A stretch of DNA of 27,107 nucleotides from assembly GCA_965369325.1 (NCBI GenBank), contig CBDUQI010000064.1, positions 1 through 27,107 on the forward strand, in the 5' to 3' direction. This DNA comes from CBDUQI01 sp965369325. GTDB taxonomy: Bacteria; Pseudomonadota; Gammaproteobacteria; Steroidobacterales; JBCBZW01. The notes beneath the pieces are model-generated. The model did not search any database and had not been told where the DNA came from. It worked only from the letters and a program-made list of their open reading frames with translations. Positions within the stretch are counted from its first letter, which is position 1; the number at the start of each line of letters is the position of its first letter. Below, in pieces: positions 16,032 through 24,579 of the stretch. The position numbers were made by a program, and so were the translations under genes.

Positions 16032-16787
16032 ATGCGGAGAATCATAACAATTAATCCCAAGGGTGGATGCGGCAAGAGTACACTCGCGACCAACCTCGCC
16101 GCTTACTACGCCCTGGATGGCGCAAAAGTTACCTTAGCCGATCTGGATCCACAGGGTTCAAGTTTGGATTGGCTTAAAAAACGCCATGAAGATCAACCGG
16201 CTGTGAAGGGTGTCGCGGCTTTTCGCGATGGCCTTTGGAATGTGGATCAGGAGAGCGATGTGCTCATTCTGGACACGCCGGCCCGGCTACGCATGCAATT
16301 GGACAAGCTCGCTGCCAAAGCCGACTGCATGATCGTCCCGGTGCTGCCCTCGCCGATTGATATGCAGGCGGTGGACGTGCTGCTCAAGCAGTTACGCGAA
16401 CTTGATGTCGTAAAAAGTGGCCAGGTCTCGGTGGGGCTGGTTGCCAACCGAGTTAAGCGCAATACGGTTATCTTTGAGAAGCTGGAAAAATTCCTGGCAG
16501 CCCAGGACTTAAGCTACGTGACGGTGCTTCGGGAGGCGCAGAACTACATTCGTGCCTACACCCGTGGTCTGGGCATTTTTGAATTGCCTGAGTACATTGC
16601 GTGGCCGGACTGGGAGCAGTGGCAGCCATTGCTGCGCTGGCTTGAGTCGCCCCAGCAAGTAAATGTGGCGTCGGCGGCAGTGAAAGCTTCGGTTGCGGCC
16701 GCGGCTGCGGCCTCATCTGCCGCAGCGTCCGCTGTGTCACCGTCGCCCGCAACGGTGGCGTCGGCACCCGAGCCCGCACACGCCTGA
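16032..16787 (+). CDS. Orphan ParA/MinD-family P-loop ATPase
   Basis: A 251-residue deviant-Walker-A ATPase. The P-loop is NPKGGCGKST (about 8-17) with the signature lysine at residue 10. Switch motifs are DLDPQGSS (about 38-45) and VLILDTPAR. ParA proteins use ATP-dependent dimerisation and nonspecific DNA binding to position cargo such as DNA, protein clusters or organelles. No parB-like partner or centromere repeats are visible nearby, so the cargo is unknown. The last 40 or so residues are an Ala/Ser/Pro-rich, low-complexity tail (VAAAAAASSAAASAV). ATG 16032 is preferred over TTG 16017 because GGAGA (16019-16023) sits eight bases upstream. It is divergent from dapF and convergent with hemY. 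Confidence 0.88.
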   Translation: MRRIITINPKGGCGKSTLATNLAAYYALDGAKVTLADLDPQGSSLDWLKKRHEDQPAVKGVAAFRDGLWNVDQESDVLILDTPARLRMQLDKLAAKADCMIVPVLPSPIDMQAVDVLLKQLRELDVVKSGQVSVGLVANRVKRNTVIFEKLEKFLAAQDLSYVTVLREAQNYIRAYTRGLGIFELPEYIAWPDWEQWQPLLRWLESPQQVNVASAAVKASVAAAAAASSAAASAVSPSPATVASAPEPAHA

Positions 16788-16797
16788 CTGACGGCTT

Positions 16798-16829
16798 GAG
16801 GCTGGCCTGCTTTAGTGCCGGCCAGCCTC
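16798..16829. terminator. Stem-loop between convergent parA-like gene and hemY
   Basis: GAGGCTGGCC (16798-16807) and GGCCAGCCTC (16820-16829) form a perfect 10-bp stem with a 12-base loop. It begins 11 bases after the parA-like stop and covers the last codons and stop of hemY. On the + strand it is followed by TTGTTC, a weak T-tract. It probably terminates the parA-like transcript and may work in both directions; on the - strand there is no T-tract. Confidence 0.7.
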
Positions 16830-18149
16830 TTGTTCGCCACTGGCGGAGGCTGACTCCTCTGCGTTGGCCCCAGAGTTTGGTGCAGGACTCGGTGCAGGTT
16901 CTGCATCGGCCTTCAGCTCGTTCTGATCCTCATCTAAGGCCTCGCTGCGAGGCCCATCCAACGCGGGCAGATCGCTGGCGAAATCGCCGGTAGCCATCGA
17001 CAATCCGGAGCGGAATGCGGTGACAGCCGCGTCGGTCTCACCCATGGTGGTGAGCAGCCGCCCGTAGAGTTGATACGCGTCAACCCTGGGGTTCAGGCTA
17101 AGACTGGTCTCCAGATAACTGCGTGCCTTGCCCCAAAGCTCGTTCAGCATGCACTGGCGGGCGGCACCCAGCAGCACGATGGCATCATCGCCGCGCTGCG
17201 ACAACCACTTTTCAATCTGCTTAAGGGTCTTGGTCGGGTCGTGCTTGAGCTGGCTGTAGAGCAATACCAGCGCATCGTCCCACTCCGTCTTGAGCGCGGT
17301 ACGAATCTCTTTTTCGGCGCTGTCCTCGTCACCAGCGCTGGCTAGTGCGCTGATGTATTGGCGTTGCAGGGCGTTGTTTTTGCGCTGCTTGCGAGTAAGT
17401 CCCCGCCAGTGCGCCCGCACCCCTTCGGCGTTGCCGTTGCTACCCGCATCGCGCATCAGTTGGCCCAGTACGCGCTGCTCCAGCGCGGCCAGCGCCTCGC
17501 CGTTCAGCGCATTGTGGCGCGCAAGCTTGGGCAGCAACGCGTGCAGCGCAAGCCAGTCTTCCCGCTGCTCCTGCGCCTGGGCCTGCATGGCCAGGCACTG
17601 GCGATGGCCGGGCTTGATGGCCTCAAGGCGCTTTAGTGCGTTCAGTGCGCCGTCCAGATTGTTATCACCCAGATGCAGCTCGGCCTCGGTCAACAGCACT
17701 GCCGGCGCATCGTGCTCGCCCTGCTCGTGTGCCAGTTTCAGCCAGTTATCCCGGCGCGTGGGCGCGCCCTGCAACTGCGCGGCCCGGGCGGCGTTCAGGT
17801 AGTGCAGCGCCGGCGCATCGGAATTGTGCGCCTGGCGTGCCAGCAGCTTTTCAGCCTCTGCCCAGTTGCCCGCGCTGATCTGTGTGAGCCCCCGGGTGAG
17901 CGCGCTGCGCGCCTTCTTGGCCCGGTAGGCACCAGCTGCTCGACCTATGTTGGCAGGGGTTTTGATGACGCGGATGAGCACCCTCGCCAGCATGTACGCC
18001 AGCAGCAGCGACAGCACGAGCACTGGCACGGAGGTCTCAACGCTATAGCCCAGAAACCTCAGCAGCACATAGCCGCGGTCTTCCATCAGGAAGTGCGCGC
18101 CGAAAGCGCCCAGAAACAGCGCCGCAATAATTAGCAGCGATGCCTTCAC
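16812..18149 (-). CDS. hemY: HemY protein (membrane-anchored TPR protein of the hem operon)
   Basis: A 445-residue protein with two N-terminal membrane segments (about 3-20 and 40-60) that define the HemY_N domain, followed by a long array of TPR-like helical repeats to about residue 395 (EQGEHDAPAVLLTEAELHLG, SLSLNPRVDAYQLYGRLL). The C-terminal 45 residues are an acidic Ser/Ala/Glu-rich tail. This proteobacterial HemY is not protoporphyrinogen oxidase, despite sharing the name with the Bacillus enzyme; it is a scaffold-type inner-membrane protein linked to haem synthesis. The start is GTG 18149, overlapping the hemX stop by 4 nt (GTGA), so expression is coupled to hemX. It is the last gene of the hem run. 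Confidence 0.92.
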   Translation of the reverse strand: MKASLLIIAALFLGAFGAHFLMEDRGYVLLRFLGYSVETSVPVLVLSLLLAYMLARVLIRVIKTPANIGRAAGAYRAKKARSALTRGLTQISAGNWAEAEKLLARQAHNSDAPALHYLNAARAAQLQGAPTRRDNWLKLAHEQGEHDAPAVLLTEAELHLGDNNLDGALNALKRLEAIKPGHRQCLAMQAQAQEQREDWLALHALLPKLARHNALNGEALAALEQRVLGQLMRDAGSNGNAEGVRAHWRGLTRKQRKNNALQRQYISALASAGDEDSAEKEIRTALKTEWDDALVLLYSQLKHDPTKTLKQIEKWLSQRGDDAIVLLGAARQCMLNELWGKARSYLETSLSLNPRVDAYQLYGRLLTTMGETDAAVTAFRSGLSMATGDFASDLPALDGPRSEALDEDQNELKADAEPAPSPAPNSGANAEESASASGEQEAGRH

Positions 18150-19762
18150 GGTGCCATTACCTCCCGCAGGGCGCTGAGTGAGCCGGCGATGTCCGGTCGC
18201 TCAGGCGCAACATCAGCTTGTGCCAGTTCATCCAGCGTAGCCAGCGCGCTGCCGACGGCTGGTTGGCTGACGTCGAAACGGTTGTTTAACCAGCGGGTCG
18301 CGGCGTTTAGGCTTTCGCTGTAGTTGGCGTTGTCGGCGCGCAGTGCCGCCAGCCGTGCCGATTCCAGTTGCAATTCGAGGTTGCGGTAGAGGAAGAAGCG
18401 TTGTTGCGGTGCCAGCAGCGGCGCGATGTCTGCGTTGTCTTTTTGTACCGATACCATGCCACCGAGCGCGTTCTTGAACGCGCCGACTGCGCGCCGCCAG
18501 CCCGGTTGCTCAGGTGCTTCACCGGTGCCGGCCTCATCGTAGCGTTCCTCGGCCCCCGCGAGCAGCGGTAGCAACTCCACCCGTGCGGCCAGACTGCCAA
18601 GGGTAAGCGCGATGCCCTGGATGTCCGGTCGGGGCAGCGCGACCAGCGCGGCAATCTCATCGCTCAGCACTTCGCGTGTGGCGGTCAGATTGGGGTCTGC
18701 AAGCGATTGCAGCCGCTCATCAGCGCCCTGCAGCGCCGCCAGTGCGGCCTCCGGATCGTTGGCCATCTGCAACGCCGTGTTGGCGGTTTGCAGCAGGTAC
18801 TCAGTTTCGGCCAGCAGCCATTCGCGGCGGGCCGCCCGGTTGTCGGTGTTGGCCGCCTCAATGGTTTGTACGATGCTCTGCTGTGCCTCTGCCACGGCGT
18901 CGGCAATGCCCTGCTCGATGCGGCTGATGTCGTTTACCTGCTCCGCTTGCGAAGACTCAATCGACCCTAGCCGTGACTGCAACGTGTCGATGGCGGCCAA
19001 TGCGGCCAGCGTCTGCTCGTTTTGTGCAGCCAGGGCCGCGCCCGTGGCTTCTGTCTGAAGGGCGGCCAGCGGCGAGGGTACCTGCATATCGGGCGATTCC
19101 AGAATTGCTGGCACTTGCCCGGTGGCGTTGTCGTTGGAGGCGCCTTCGAAAGCACTGTTGTCGAAGGTGCCCTGCGCGCCCGTGCCGCCCGCGGTCAGGT
19201 CGGTCGGGTGCGTGGTGGATGCGCTGGTGTCGGCAGCGGCCGGAGGTAGTGCGGCGAGCGCATCCACCTGATCGGTGAGCGCTGCCACATCATCGCTCAG
19301 ACGGCCGAGCGCGGTGTCGGTGGCACCCACCCGTTCGCCCAGATCCTGGGCCGCCTGGTCGATCAGCTCGCGGGTTTGCTGTGGGTCGGCACTGGTCGCG
19401 GCGACGGTGCCTGGCGCCATGTTTTGTTGCAGCCACCACACGTAGCCGCTGGCGGCCAGTGCCAGCAGCGACAGCAGCAGCGCTAGTGCTGAGGCGAAGC
19501 TCCCACGTTTGACGACGGTAGTGGTGACGGGCAGTTGCGGCTCACTCATCTGCGCCTCCGACGGGGTTGCAATGTCGTCGTTTGGGTTTGCGTGCTGTGC
19601 GGTGGCGTCCGCCGGATCTCGATGCTGATCGGCATCCTCCGCCGATTCATCGTGATCGTGTCCGCCCACCGGCGCGCTGGCACTGTCCAGATCATCGTGC
19701 AAAGAGAGTACCTCATCGGGCTGCTCGTTCTGCCCGGGGTCGTCTGGTTTTTGATCCGCCAT
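18146..19762 (-). CDS. hemX: HemX family membrane protein of the haem operon
   Basis: A 538-residue protein of the HemX family. The first 85 residues are acidic, rich in Asp/His/Gln and low in complexity. A single membrane helix follows (about 89-111, ALALLLSLLALAASGYVWWL). The periplasmic or extramembrane part is rich in Ala/Gln and helical (about 120-330), followed by the conserved block around WLLAETEYLLQTANTALQ and a C-terminal helical domain. HemX is sometimes labelled uroporphyrinogen-III methyltransferase, but it has no SAM-binding motif and is more likely a haem-pathway scaffold. ATG 19762 has AGGA five bases upstream. It lies 51 bp after hemD and overlaps hemY. Confidence 0.9.
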   Translation of the reverse strand: MADQKPDDPGQNEQPDEVLSLHDDLDSASAPVGGHDHDESAEDADQHRDPADATAQHANPNDDIATPSEAQMSEPQLPVTTTVVKRGSFASALALLLSLLALAASGYVWWLQQNMAPGTVAATSADPQQTRELIDQAAQDLGERVGATDTALGRLSDDVAALTDQVDALAALPPAAADTSASTTHPTDLTAGGTGAQGTFDNSAFEGASNDNATGQVPAILESPDMQVPSPLAALQTEATGAALAAQNEQTLAALAAIDTLQSRLGSIESSQAEQVNDISRIEQGIADAVAEAQQSIVQTIEAANTDNRAARREWLLAETEYLLQTANTALQMANDPEAALAALQGADERLQSLADPNLTATREVLSDEIAALVALPRPDIQGIALTLGSLAARVELLPLLAGAEERYDEAGTGEAPEQPGWRRAVGAFKNALGGMVSVQKDNADIAPLLAPQQRFFLYRNLELQLESARLAALRADNANYSESLNAATRWLNNRFDVSQPAVGSALATLDELAQADVAPERPDIAGSLSALREVMAP

Positions 19763-19813
19763 GTGCGTCCTGTCAGTGATCTTCGCCGCTGCTGGTGCCT
19801 TGCTTGCGCCAAA

Positions 19814-20623
19814 TCAGCCCCGAGCCCTTGGACGCGGCGCACTTGCCGCCCATCCAAGGATTGCGTCCAGCAGCGCCCGATTGTCCGGGCCGCTCGCCAT
19901 CAATGGCCTTTGCTGCACCGCCATGGAACGCGCTCTTTGTACCACACGCTCGCTTGCAGTCACCAGCCGCGCTGATGCGAAGATGGCAGCAGCCGAATCG
20001 CCCAGCAGTACCTGTAGATTTTCCAACGTTTGCACGCTGGTTGCCGTGATCAGGTCGATGCCGTGGTGCTGCCAGTGAGCAATCACCGATGCAGCATCGC
20101 TGGGTGGCATTACCCGATGGTAAACCTCGGCATAGCTAAGCTCCGCGCCTCTTTGCAATAGTTTGCAGCCAAGCAGCTCTCGCCCGCCCTTTCCACGCAC
20201 AATCAGCACCGATAGCCCGCGCGGGCGTTGCAGGGACGGATGTTGCAGTAGCGCCTCGGTGGTGAAACCGCCGTCGGGCGGCTCGATATGCACGTCCAGC
20301 CCACGTTCGTGTAACGCGTTAGCCGTGGATGGCCCGATTGCGCCCACCCGCACGCGTGAGTGGGGCGGTACCAGGTGCGCGCCAAACTGCACCGCATGCT
20401 GGCTGACAAAAATGACCACATCCACATCCGCAGGCCCTGCGTGCTGGCGGCGTTCATCTGGCCCAATCGGCTCTGCTGCCTCTATCGCCATCGCGGGCAA
20501 CTGTAAAGCGGTGCCTTGGTGTTGCTCCACCTGGGCGGCGAGCAGTGCGGTCTGCTTCGCAGGACGCGTGATCAGGACGCAGCGCCTGGCCAGTGCGTTG
20601 TCAATGTGCTCAGCCGGCGTCAT
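19814..20623 (-). CDS. hemD: Uroporphyrinogen-III synthase
   Basis: A 269-residue enzyme that cyclises hydroxymethylbilane with inversion of ring D to give uroporphyrinogen III. The family is poorly conserved, but the expected blocks are present: an N-terminal RRCVLITRPAKQ, IFVSQHAVQF, VGAIGPSTANALHERGL, VLIVRGKGGRELLG, and ITATSVQTLENL. ATG 20623 is chosen; it lies inside the end of hemC (14-nt overlap), a common arrangement implying coupled translation. A longer frame starting at 20656 adds only an unlikely tail. The context directly after hemC confirms the assignment. Confidence 0.93.
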   Translation of the reverse strand: MTPAEHIDNALARRCVLITRPAKQTALLAAQVEQHQGTALQLPAMAIEAAEPIGPDERRQHAGPADVDVVIFVSQHAVQFGAHLVPPHSRVRVGAIGPSTANALHERGLDVHIEPPDGGFTTEALLQHPSLQRPRGLSVLIVRGKGGRELLGCKLLQRGAELSYAEVYHRVMPPSDAASVIAHWQHHGIDLITATSVQTLENLQVLLGDSAAAIFASARLVTASERVVQRARSMAVQQRPLMASGPDNRALLDAILGWAASAPRPRARG

Positions 20624-21563
20624 TGCCGTCGGTGCCGGCGGCCGCCAGCAGCTCACCGGCGCCCTGTGCCAGTAGCGCCTCGGCCAGTTCTCGGCCGGCC
20701 TCAGCGGCGTCCTTCACTGGCGCGAAGGTCTCGCCACTAAGTACCTGCGTCCCCATCGGGTGGGCAACCATGCCACGTAGCGAAAGTGTGTCCGGGCCAT
20801 CCGCGTGCGGCTGGTACTGCGCAAACGCTGCGACCGGTGAATGGCAGCTGGCCTCCAGCGCGGCACCGAAGGCTCGCTCGGCATTCAGGCACGCCCGCGT
20901 GGGTGCATCTTCGATTGCGCTAAGCAAGGTGCGGGTGTCGGTGTCGTCCTCGCGGCATTCCACGCCGATAATGCCCTGGCCCACGGCAGGTAAGGCGAAC
21001 TGTGTCGACATGAGCCCGGCGATTCGCGCTTGCAGACCCAGGCGCTGCAGGCCGGCGGCGGCCAGAATAATCGCCTCGTACTCACCATCGTCCAGCTTCT
21101 TCAGACGGGTCTGGAGGTTTCCGCGCAGAGGCAGAACCTGCAGATCACCGCGTTGCGCACGCAGCTGGGCCTGCCGCCGCAGGCTGGAGGTGCCAACACG
21201 GGCACCCACCGGCAACTGCTCAAGGCGGGTGCAGGTGTTGCAGACGAACGCATCAAACGGATCGGCGCGCTTGAGCACTGCGCTGATGCACAGACCGGGT
21301 GGCAGCTCGCCCGGCACGTCTTTCATTGAATGCACCGCCAGATGGGCGCGCTTATCCAACAGGGCCCGTTCAAGCTCCTTCAGGAACAGCCCCTTGCCGC
21401 CCGCGGTGGCGAGCGACAAATCCAGCAATTGATCGCCGGTGGTGGTCATTGGGAGCAGCTCGGTCTGAAGCTCGGGGTGCGCCCGACCCAGTGCCTGTTG
21501 CACATGCTGTGCCTGCCACAGGGCCAGCAGACTCTCACGGGTGGCAATGGTTAGCCGTGTCAT
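20610..21563 (-). CDS. hemC: Porphobilinogen deaminase (hydroxymethylbilane synthase)
   Basis: A 317-residue enzyme that joins four porphobilinogen units into hydroxymethylbilane. The dipyrromethane cofactor attaches to Cys240 in EASCHSPVAAF, and the catalytic Asp82 lies in HSMKDVP. Other conserved blocks are TTGDQ, GGKGLFLKELE, GTSSLRRQAQL and PAVGQGIIGVE. ATG 21563 has GGAG about ten bases upstream and gives the standard N-terminus (LTIATRESLLALWQA). A good sigma-70 promoter lies 79-107 bp upstream, so hemC can be expressed apart from algZR. hemD, hemX and hemY follow. Confidence 0.97.
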   Translation of the reverse strand: MTRLTIATRESLLALWQAQHVQQALGRAHPELQTELLPMTTTGDQLLDLSLATAGGKGLFLKELERALLDKRAHLAVHSMKDVPGELPPGLCISAVLKRADPFDAFVCNTCTRLEQLPVGARVGTSSLRRQAQLRAQRGDLQVLPLRGNLQTRLKKLDDGEYEAIILAAAGLQRLGLQARIAGLMSTQFALPAVGQGIIGVECREDDTDTRTLLSAIEDAPTRACLNAERAFGAALEASCHSPVAAFAQYQPHADGPDTLSLRGMVAHPMGTQVLSGETFAPVKDAAEAGRELAEALLAQGAGELLAAAGTDGNDAG

Positions 21564-21641
21564 CGGCGCTCTGCTCCAGGTGTCCGAATTAGGGTGGCCT
21601 GCTGCGTGCGGTTGCCCGCAGCGGCTGCCCGTTGGGCATCG

Positions 21642-21670
21642 ATTATCCTTGCGTCGTGCGCGCTTGGCAA
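21642..21670 (-). promoter_or_regulatory. Predicted sigma-70 promoter for hemCDXY
   Basis: On the - strand TTGCCA (21665-21670) and GATAAT (21642-21647) are separated by exactly 17 bases; each matches the consensus hexamer at five of six positions. It sits in the 175-bp gap between algR and hemC and would give a 5' leader of about 70 bases before the hemC ATG. Confidence 0.65.
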
Positions 21671-21738
21671 AGCCTCAGCGCTCAAAGCGATCCCAACTCG
21701 CCGTGCGATCGGTGTCTGTGCACAGGCCGCGCCATTGC

Positions 21739-22488
21739 TTAGCTGCGGCGCAACCGTTTGCGCAACGCGCTGGCGTGGCGACGGCTCACAGCCAGGCTGG
21801 CACCGTTGGCAACTTTTACCCAGTAGCGCCCTTGCGCGTCCCGCTCAATGCTCTCCAGATGACGCAACGCCACCAGCGCATTGCGGTGGATGCGCAGAAA
21901 TTCGTCCTGGAATTCGTTTTCCAGATCCTTCAGCGGCTCATCAATTAGCAGCTCGCCTTGCGCGCAGTGCATGTTGGTGTATTTCTGATCGGCCTGGAAA
22001 TAGTAAATCTCCCGCAACGGGATGAGCTTGAGTCGCTCAGCCACACGTGCGCCAATATGCTGGCGTTTGGCCGGTGTGCGATCGGGTGGCGCGTCCTGCA
22101 ACGCGACCAGTTGTGCGCGCGTGGGGCGTGCGGCGTGCTCAATGGCGCGTGCCAGTCGCTCGCGTCGCACCGGTTTTACCAAGTAGCCCACGGCCTGTGC
22201 GTCAAACGCTTCCATCGCATATTGGTCGTAAGCGCTAATAAAAATGACGGCGGGCGGATTGTCCAGCCCGCTCAAATGCCGGGCAGCTTCAACGCCGCTG
22301 ATGCCCGGCATTCGCACATCCATCAACACCACGTCGGGCATTTGTTGCTGGCATAGTGCCAGTGCCTGCTCGGCGGAGGAGGCCTCCTGCAGCGCCTGCC
22401 ACTGGGTAATCTCCTCCAGCATGCGGCGCATGCGATCGCGCGCATGTGCCTCATCATCCACAATCAACACGCGCATATCGGGCCTCAT
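21739..22488 (-). CDS. algR: LytTR-family response regulator (AlgR-like)
   Basis: A 249-residue two-component response regulator. The receiver domain covers about 5-120, with the acidic pair Asp11-Asp12, the phosphoacceptor Asp57 in VLMDVRMPG, and Lys105 in YLVKPV. The LytTR DNA-binding domain covers about 145-247 (IYYFQADQKYTNM, then FLRIHRNALVAL, then SRRHASALRKRL). In Pseudomonas AlgR controls alginate, twitching and other envelope functions; targets here are unknown. ATG 22488 overlaps the kinase stop by 4 nt; an internal ATG at 22476 is possible. The position upstream of hemC is the usual algR locus. Confidence 0.92.
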   Translation of the reverse strand: MRPDMRVLIVDDEAHARDRMRRMLEEITQWQALQEASSAEQALALCQQQMPDVVLMDVRMPGISGVEAARHLSGLDNPPAVIFISAYDQYAMEAFDAQAVGYLVKPVRRERLARAIEHAARPTRAQLVALQDAPPDRTPAKRQHIGARVAERLKLIPLREIYYFQADQKYTNMHCAQGELLIDEPLKDLENEFQDEFLRIHRNALVALRHLESIERDAQGRYWVKVANGASLAVSRRHASALRKRLRRS

Positions 22489-23585
22489 GCGCGCTGCTCC
22501 TCCAGCGGAAAGCTCAGCGTCACGCGGTAAGTATGCTCGTTCACCTCAATCTTTAACTCACCCTTCTGTGCGTAGGCCAGTTGCAGACGTTCACGGATGT
22601 TGTTCAGCGCCATCCGGTGGCCGGCATGGCGGGTGAGCTGTACGTGCGCATCAATGGGATTGGTCACGGTCACGCGCACCTGGTTGCCATCCAACTCACC
22701 GTGCAAAGTCACCGTGCCACCGCCGGGCAGTGGCTCGATGCCGTGATAAATGGCGTTCTCAAGCAACGGCTGAATGGTGAGCGCGGGGATCAGGGCGTTG
22801 CCGGGCAACTGCTCGGTGTCCCAGAGCACCTGCAAGCGCTCGCCGAGGCGTAGCTGCTCGATGCGCTGATAGACGCGCGCCATTTCAAGCTCATCGCGCA
22901 GGCGGATGCGCTGGCCGGTATCCACCAGGCTGGCGCGCAGCAATTCGGATAAGTCCTCTACTGCCTGTTCCGCCAGGGTGGGATCTGATCGGGTCAGCGC
23001 GGCAATCGTGTTCATGCTATTGAATAGAAAATGCGGCCGCATCCGCGCCTGCAGCGCGCTCACGCGTGAGCGCGCTTCCATCTCGACATTTGTGCGCCAC
23101 TGGTGGGTGACGTAAAAGTAGCGCAACATCAGCGCCCCAACGATGCCGGCAATCCCCACACTGCCGGCCAGGAAACTCCAGTGCTGTTCGGGAAAAAACG
23201 AGTGCCCGGTGTTCTGCAGTGGCCCCAGCACCAATTGTCCCACTCGATAGGTGCCCTCACCGATCAGGGCCGTGGTGCAGATCAGCAGCCCGAAGCTAAT
23301 CGCGGTGATCGCCGCCTCGCCCAATCCATAGAGATAACGTCGGGCACGACACAGGACGAACGTGCCACACAGCCCCACCCACAACAGATAAAGGGAGGTG
23401 CGCGCGAGATCCACCCAAAAGTCCAACACGATGTCATAGCGGGCGAGTGACAGCGCGATCGCCACCAGTTCCGCCACCAGCACCACGGCCAGTGCTACAC
23501 GCGGCCGACACAGATCGGGCAGATAGGGTGCCGCGCCCGCCGGGCTGGCGGTGGGTGAGGGTGACGAGTCGGGCGCCGTTGGCAT
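22485..23585 (-). CDS. algZ: LytS-type sensor histidine kinase (AlgZ/FimS-like)
   Basis: A 366-residue membrane kinase. Four hydrophobic segments lie at about 28-48, 57-80, 92-110 and 138-156, followed by the His_kinase domain with RMRPHFLFNSMNTIAAL (phosphoacceptor His185) and a HATPase module containing IQPLLENAIYHGI. ATG 23585 is chosen; an earlier in-frame start would overlap the upstream dehydrogenase gene and adds a basic tail unlike the family. The ribosome site is weak. It is coupled by a 4-nt overlap to the algR-like gene, so the two form one signalling pair. The signal is unknown. Confidence 0.9.
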   Translation of the reverse strand: MPTAPDSSPSPTASPAGAAPYLPDLCRPRVALAVVLVAELVAIALSLARYDIVLDFWVDLARTSLYLLWVGLCGTFVLCRARRYLYGLGEAAITAISFGLLICTTALIGEGTYRVGQLVLGPLQNTGHSFFPEQHWSFLAGSVGIAGIVGALMLRYFYVTHQWRTNVEMEARSRVSALQARMRPHFLFNSMNTIAALTRSDPTLAEQAVEDLSELLRASLVDTGQRIRLRDELEMARVYQRIEQLRLGERLQVLWDTEQLPGNALIPALTIQPLLENAIYHGIEPLPGGGTVTLHGELDGNQVRVTVTNPIDAHVQLTRHAGHRMALNNIRERLQLAYAQKGELKIEVNEHTYRVTLSFPLEEQRA

Positions 23586-23610
23586 ACTGCTGGGCCGGGC
23601 GGCAACGCGC

Positions 23611-24498
23611 CTAGGCGCTTTTTTCCGCGTCGGCAAACATGGCCGCTTTGAGCCGGTAGAGCGAGGAGATATCCTCCTCTTTACCCGCACCGTACTGGTT
23701 CAGCAGGCGTTCGTAGTGCACCAGTGTCATCTCTACCAGCGGCAGTTTGACGGCATGTTCTGCGGCAATCTGCTGGCAAATCGCCAGATCTTTTGCGTGC
23801 AGTTGTACCTGAAATCCCAACGGGTACTCATCCACCAGCATATTGGGTGCGCGATTGGTGAGGAACCAGCTGCCGGCCGCGCCGCTGCCCAGAGTGTCGA
23901 TAAGCGGTTGCAGTGGCAGGCCTTCCTGTGCGGCCAGTGCCATCCCTTCAGTGACCGCCTGGTTCACGCCGGCGACCATGATCTGATTCACCGCTTTGGC
24001 GGTTTGTCCCGCGCCAACGGGCCCAAAGCGTGTCACTTTGCCGCCCATGACCTGCAGCACTGCCAACGCGCGCTCCCACGTGGCTTGCTCGCCGCCGCCA
24101 AGGATGGCCAGTGTGCCAAGCCGTGCCCCTTCCGTGCCGCCGGTGACCGGGCAGTCCATAAACTGTGCGCCGAACGGGGCCAGCATCGCGGCGGCCTGAC
24201 GAGCGGTGGACGGACTGGTGGTGGAGCAATCAATCACCATGCTGTCGGACTGCAGGTGGGGGCCGATCTGCTCGACCAATTGCAGTACGTCGGCGTCGGC
24301 TGAGACGCACAGCACCAACACGTCGCATTGCGCGGCCAGCGCCTGCGCCGTGGGATAGGCTTGGCAGCCCAGGGTCTGCGCCAGTGCCTCGCTGAGCGAA
24401 CAGGTGCGGTTCCAAAGCCCGTGCAGCAGTCCGGCGTTGTGCAGGTTGGTGGCCATGTGGGCGCCCATGGCCCCGAGTCCGATAAAGCCGGTCTTCAC
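23611..24498 (-). CDS. NAD(P)-dependent beta-hydroxyacid dehydrogenase (3-hydroxyisobutyrate dehydrogenase family)
   Basis: A 295-residue oxidoreductase. The Rossmann motif is GFIGLGAMGAHMA (about 4-16), the substrate-site block is DCPVTGGTEGA (115-125), and the catalytic lysine is Lys168 in GAGQTAKAVNQIM. Residues after 165 form the all-helical C-terminal domain. Members reduce or oxidise short beta-hydroxyacids such as 3-hydroxyisobutyrate, tartronate semialdehyde or succinic semialdehyde; the exact substrate cannot be read here. The start is GTG 24498 with only a weak ribosome site. It is 25 bp upstream of algZ on the same strand, so co-transcription is possible. Confidence 0.9.
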   Translation of the reverse strand: MKTGFIGLGAMGAHMATNLHNAGLLHGLWNRTCSLSEALAQTLGCQAYPTAQALAAQCDVLVLCVSADADVLQLVEQIGPHLQSDSMVIDCSTTSPSTARQAAAMLAPFGAQFMDCPVTGGTEGARLGTLAILGGGEQATWERALAVLQVMGGKVTRFGPVGAGQTAKAVNQIMVAGVNQAVTEGMALAAQEGLPLQPLIDTLGSGAAGSWFLTNRAPNMLVDEYPLGFQVQLHAKDLAICQQIAAEHAVKLPLVEMTLVHYERLLNQYGAGKEEDISSLYRLKAAMFADAEKSA

Positions 24499-24579
24499 AG
24501 TGATCCGATATCCCGTTTGCTGGCGGTCCGCGGCCAGGCGGACACAAAATAGATGGCCAGGGGGATTTTACCTTTAAAT

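Noticed and set aside
18146..19762. Calling hemX a uroporphyrinogen-III C-methyltransferase
   Set aside because: The protein has no SAM-binding methyltransferase motifs; it is a single-pass membrane protein of the HemX family.
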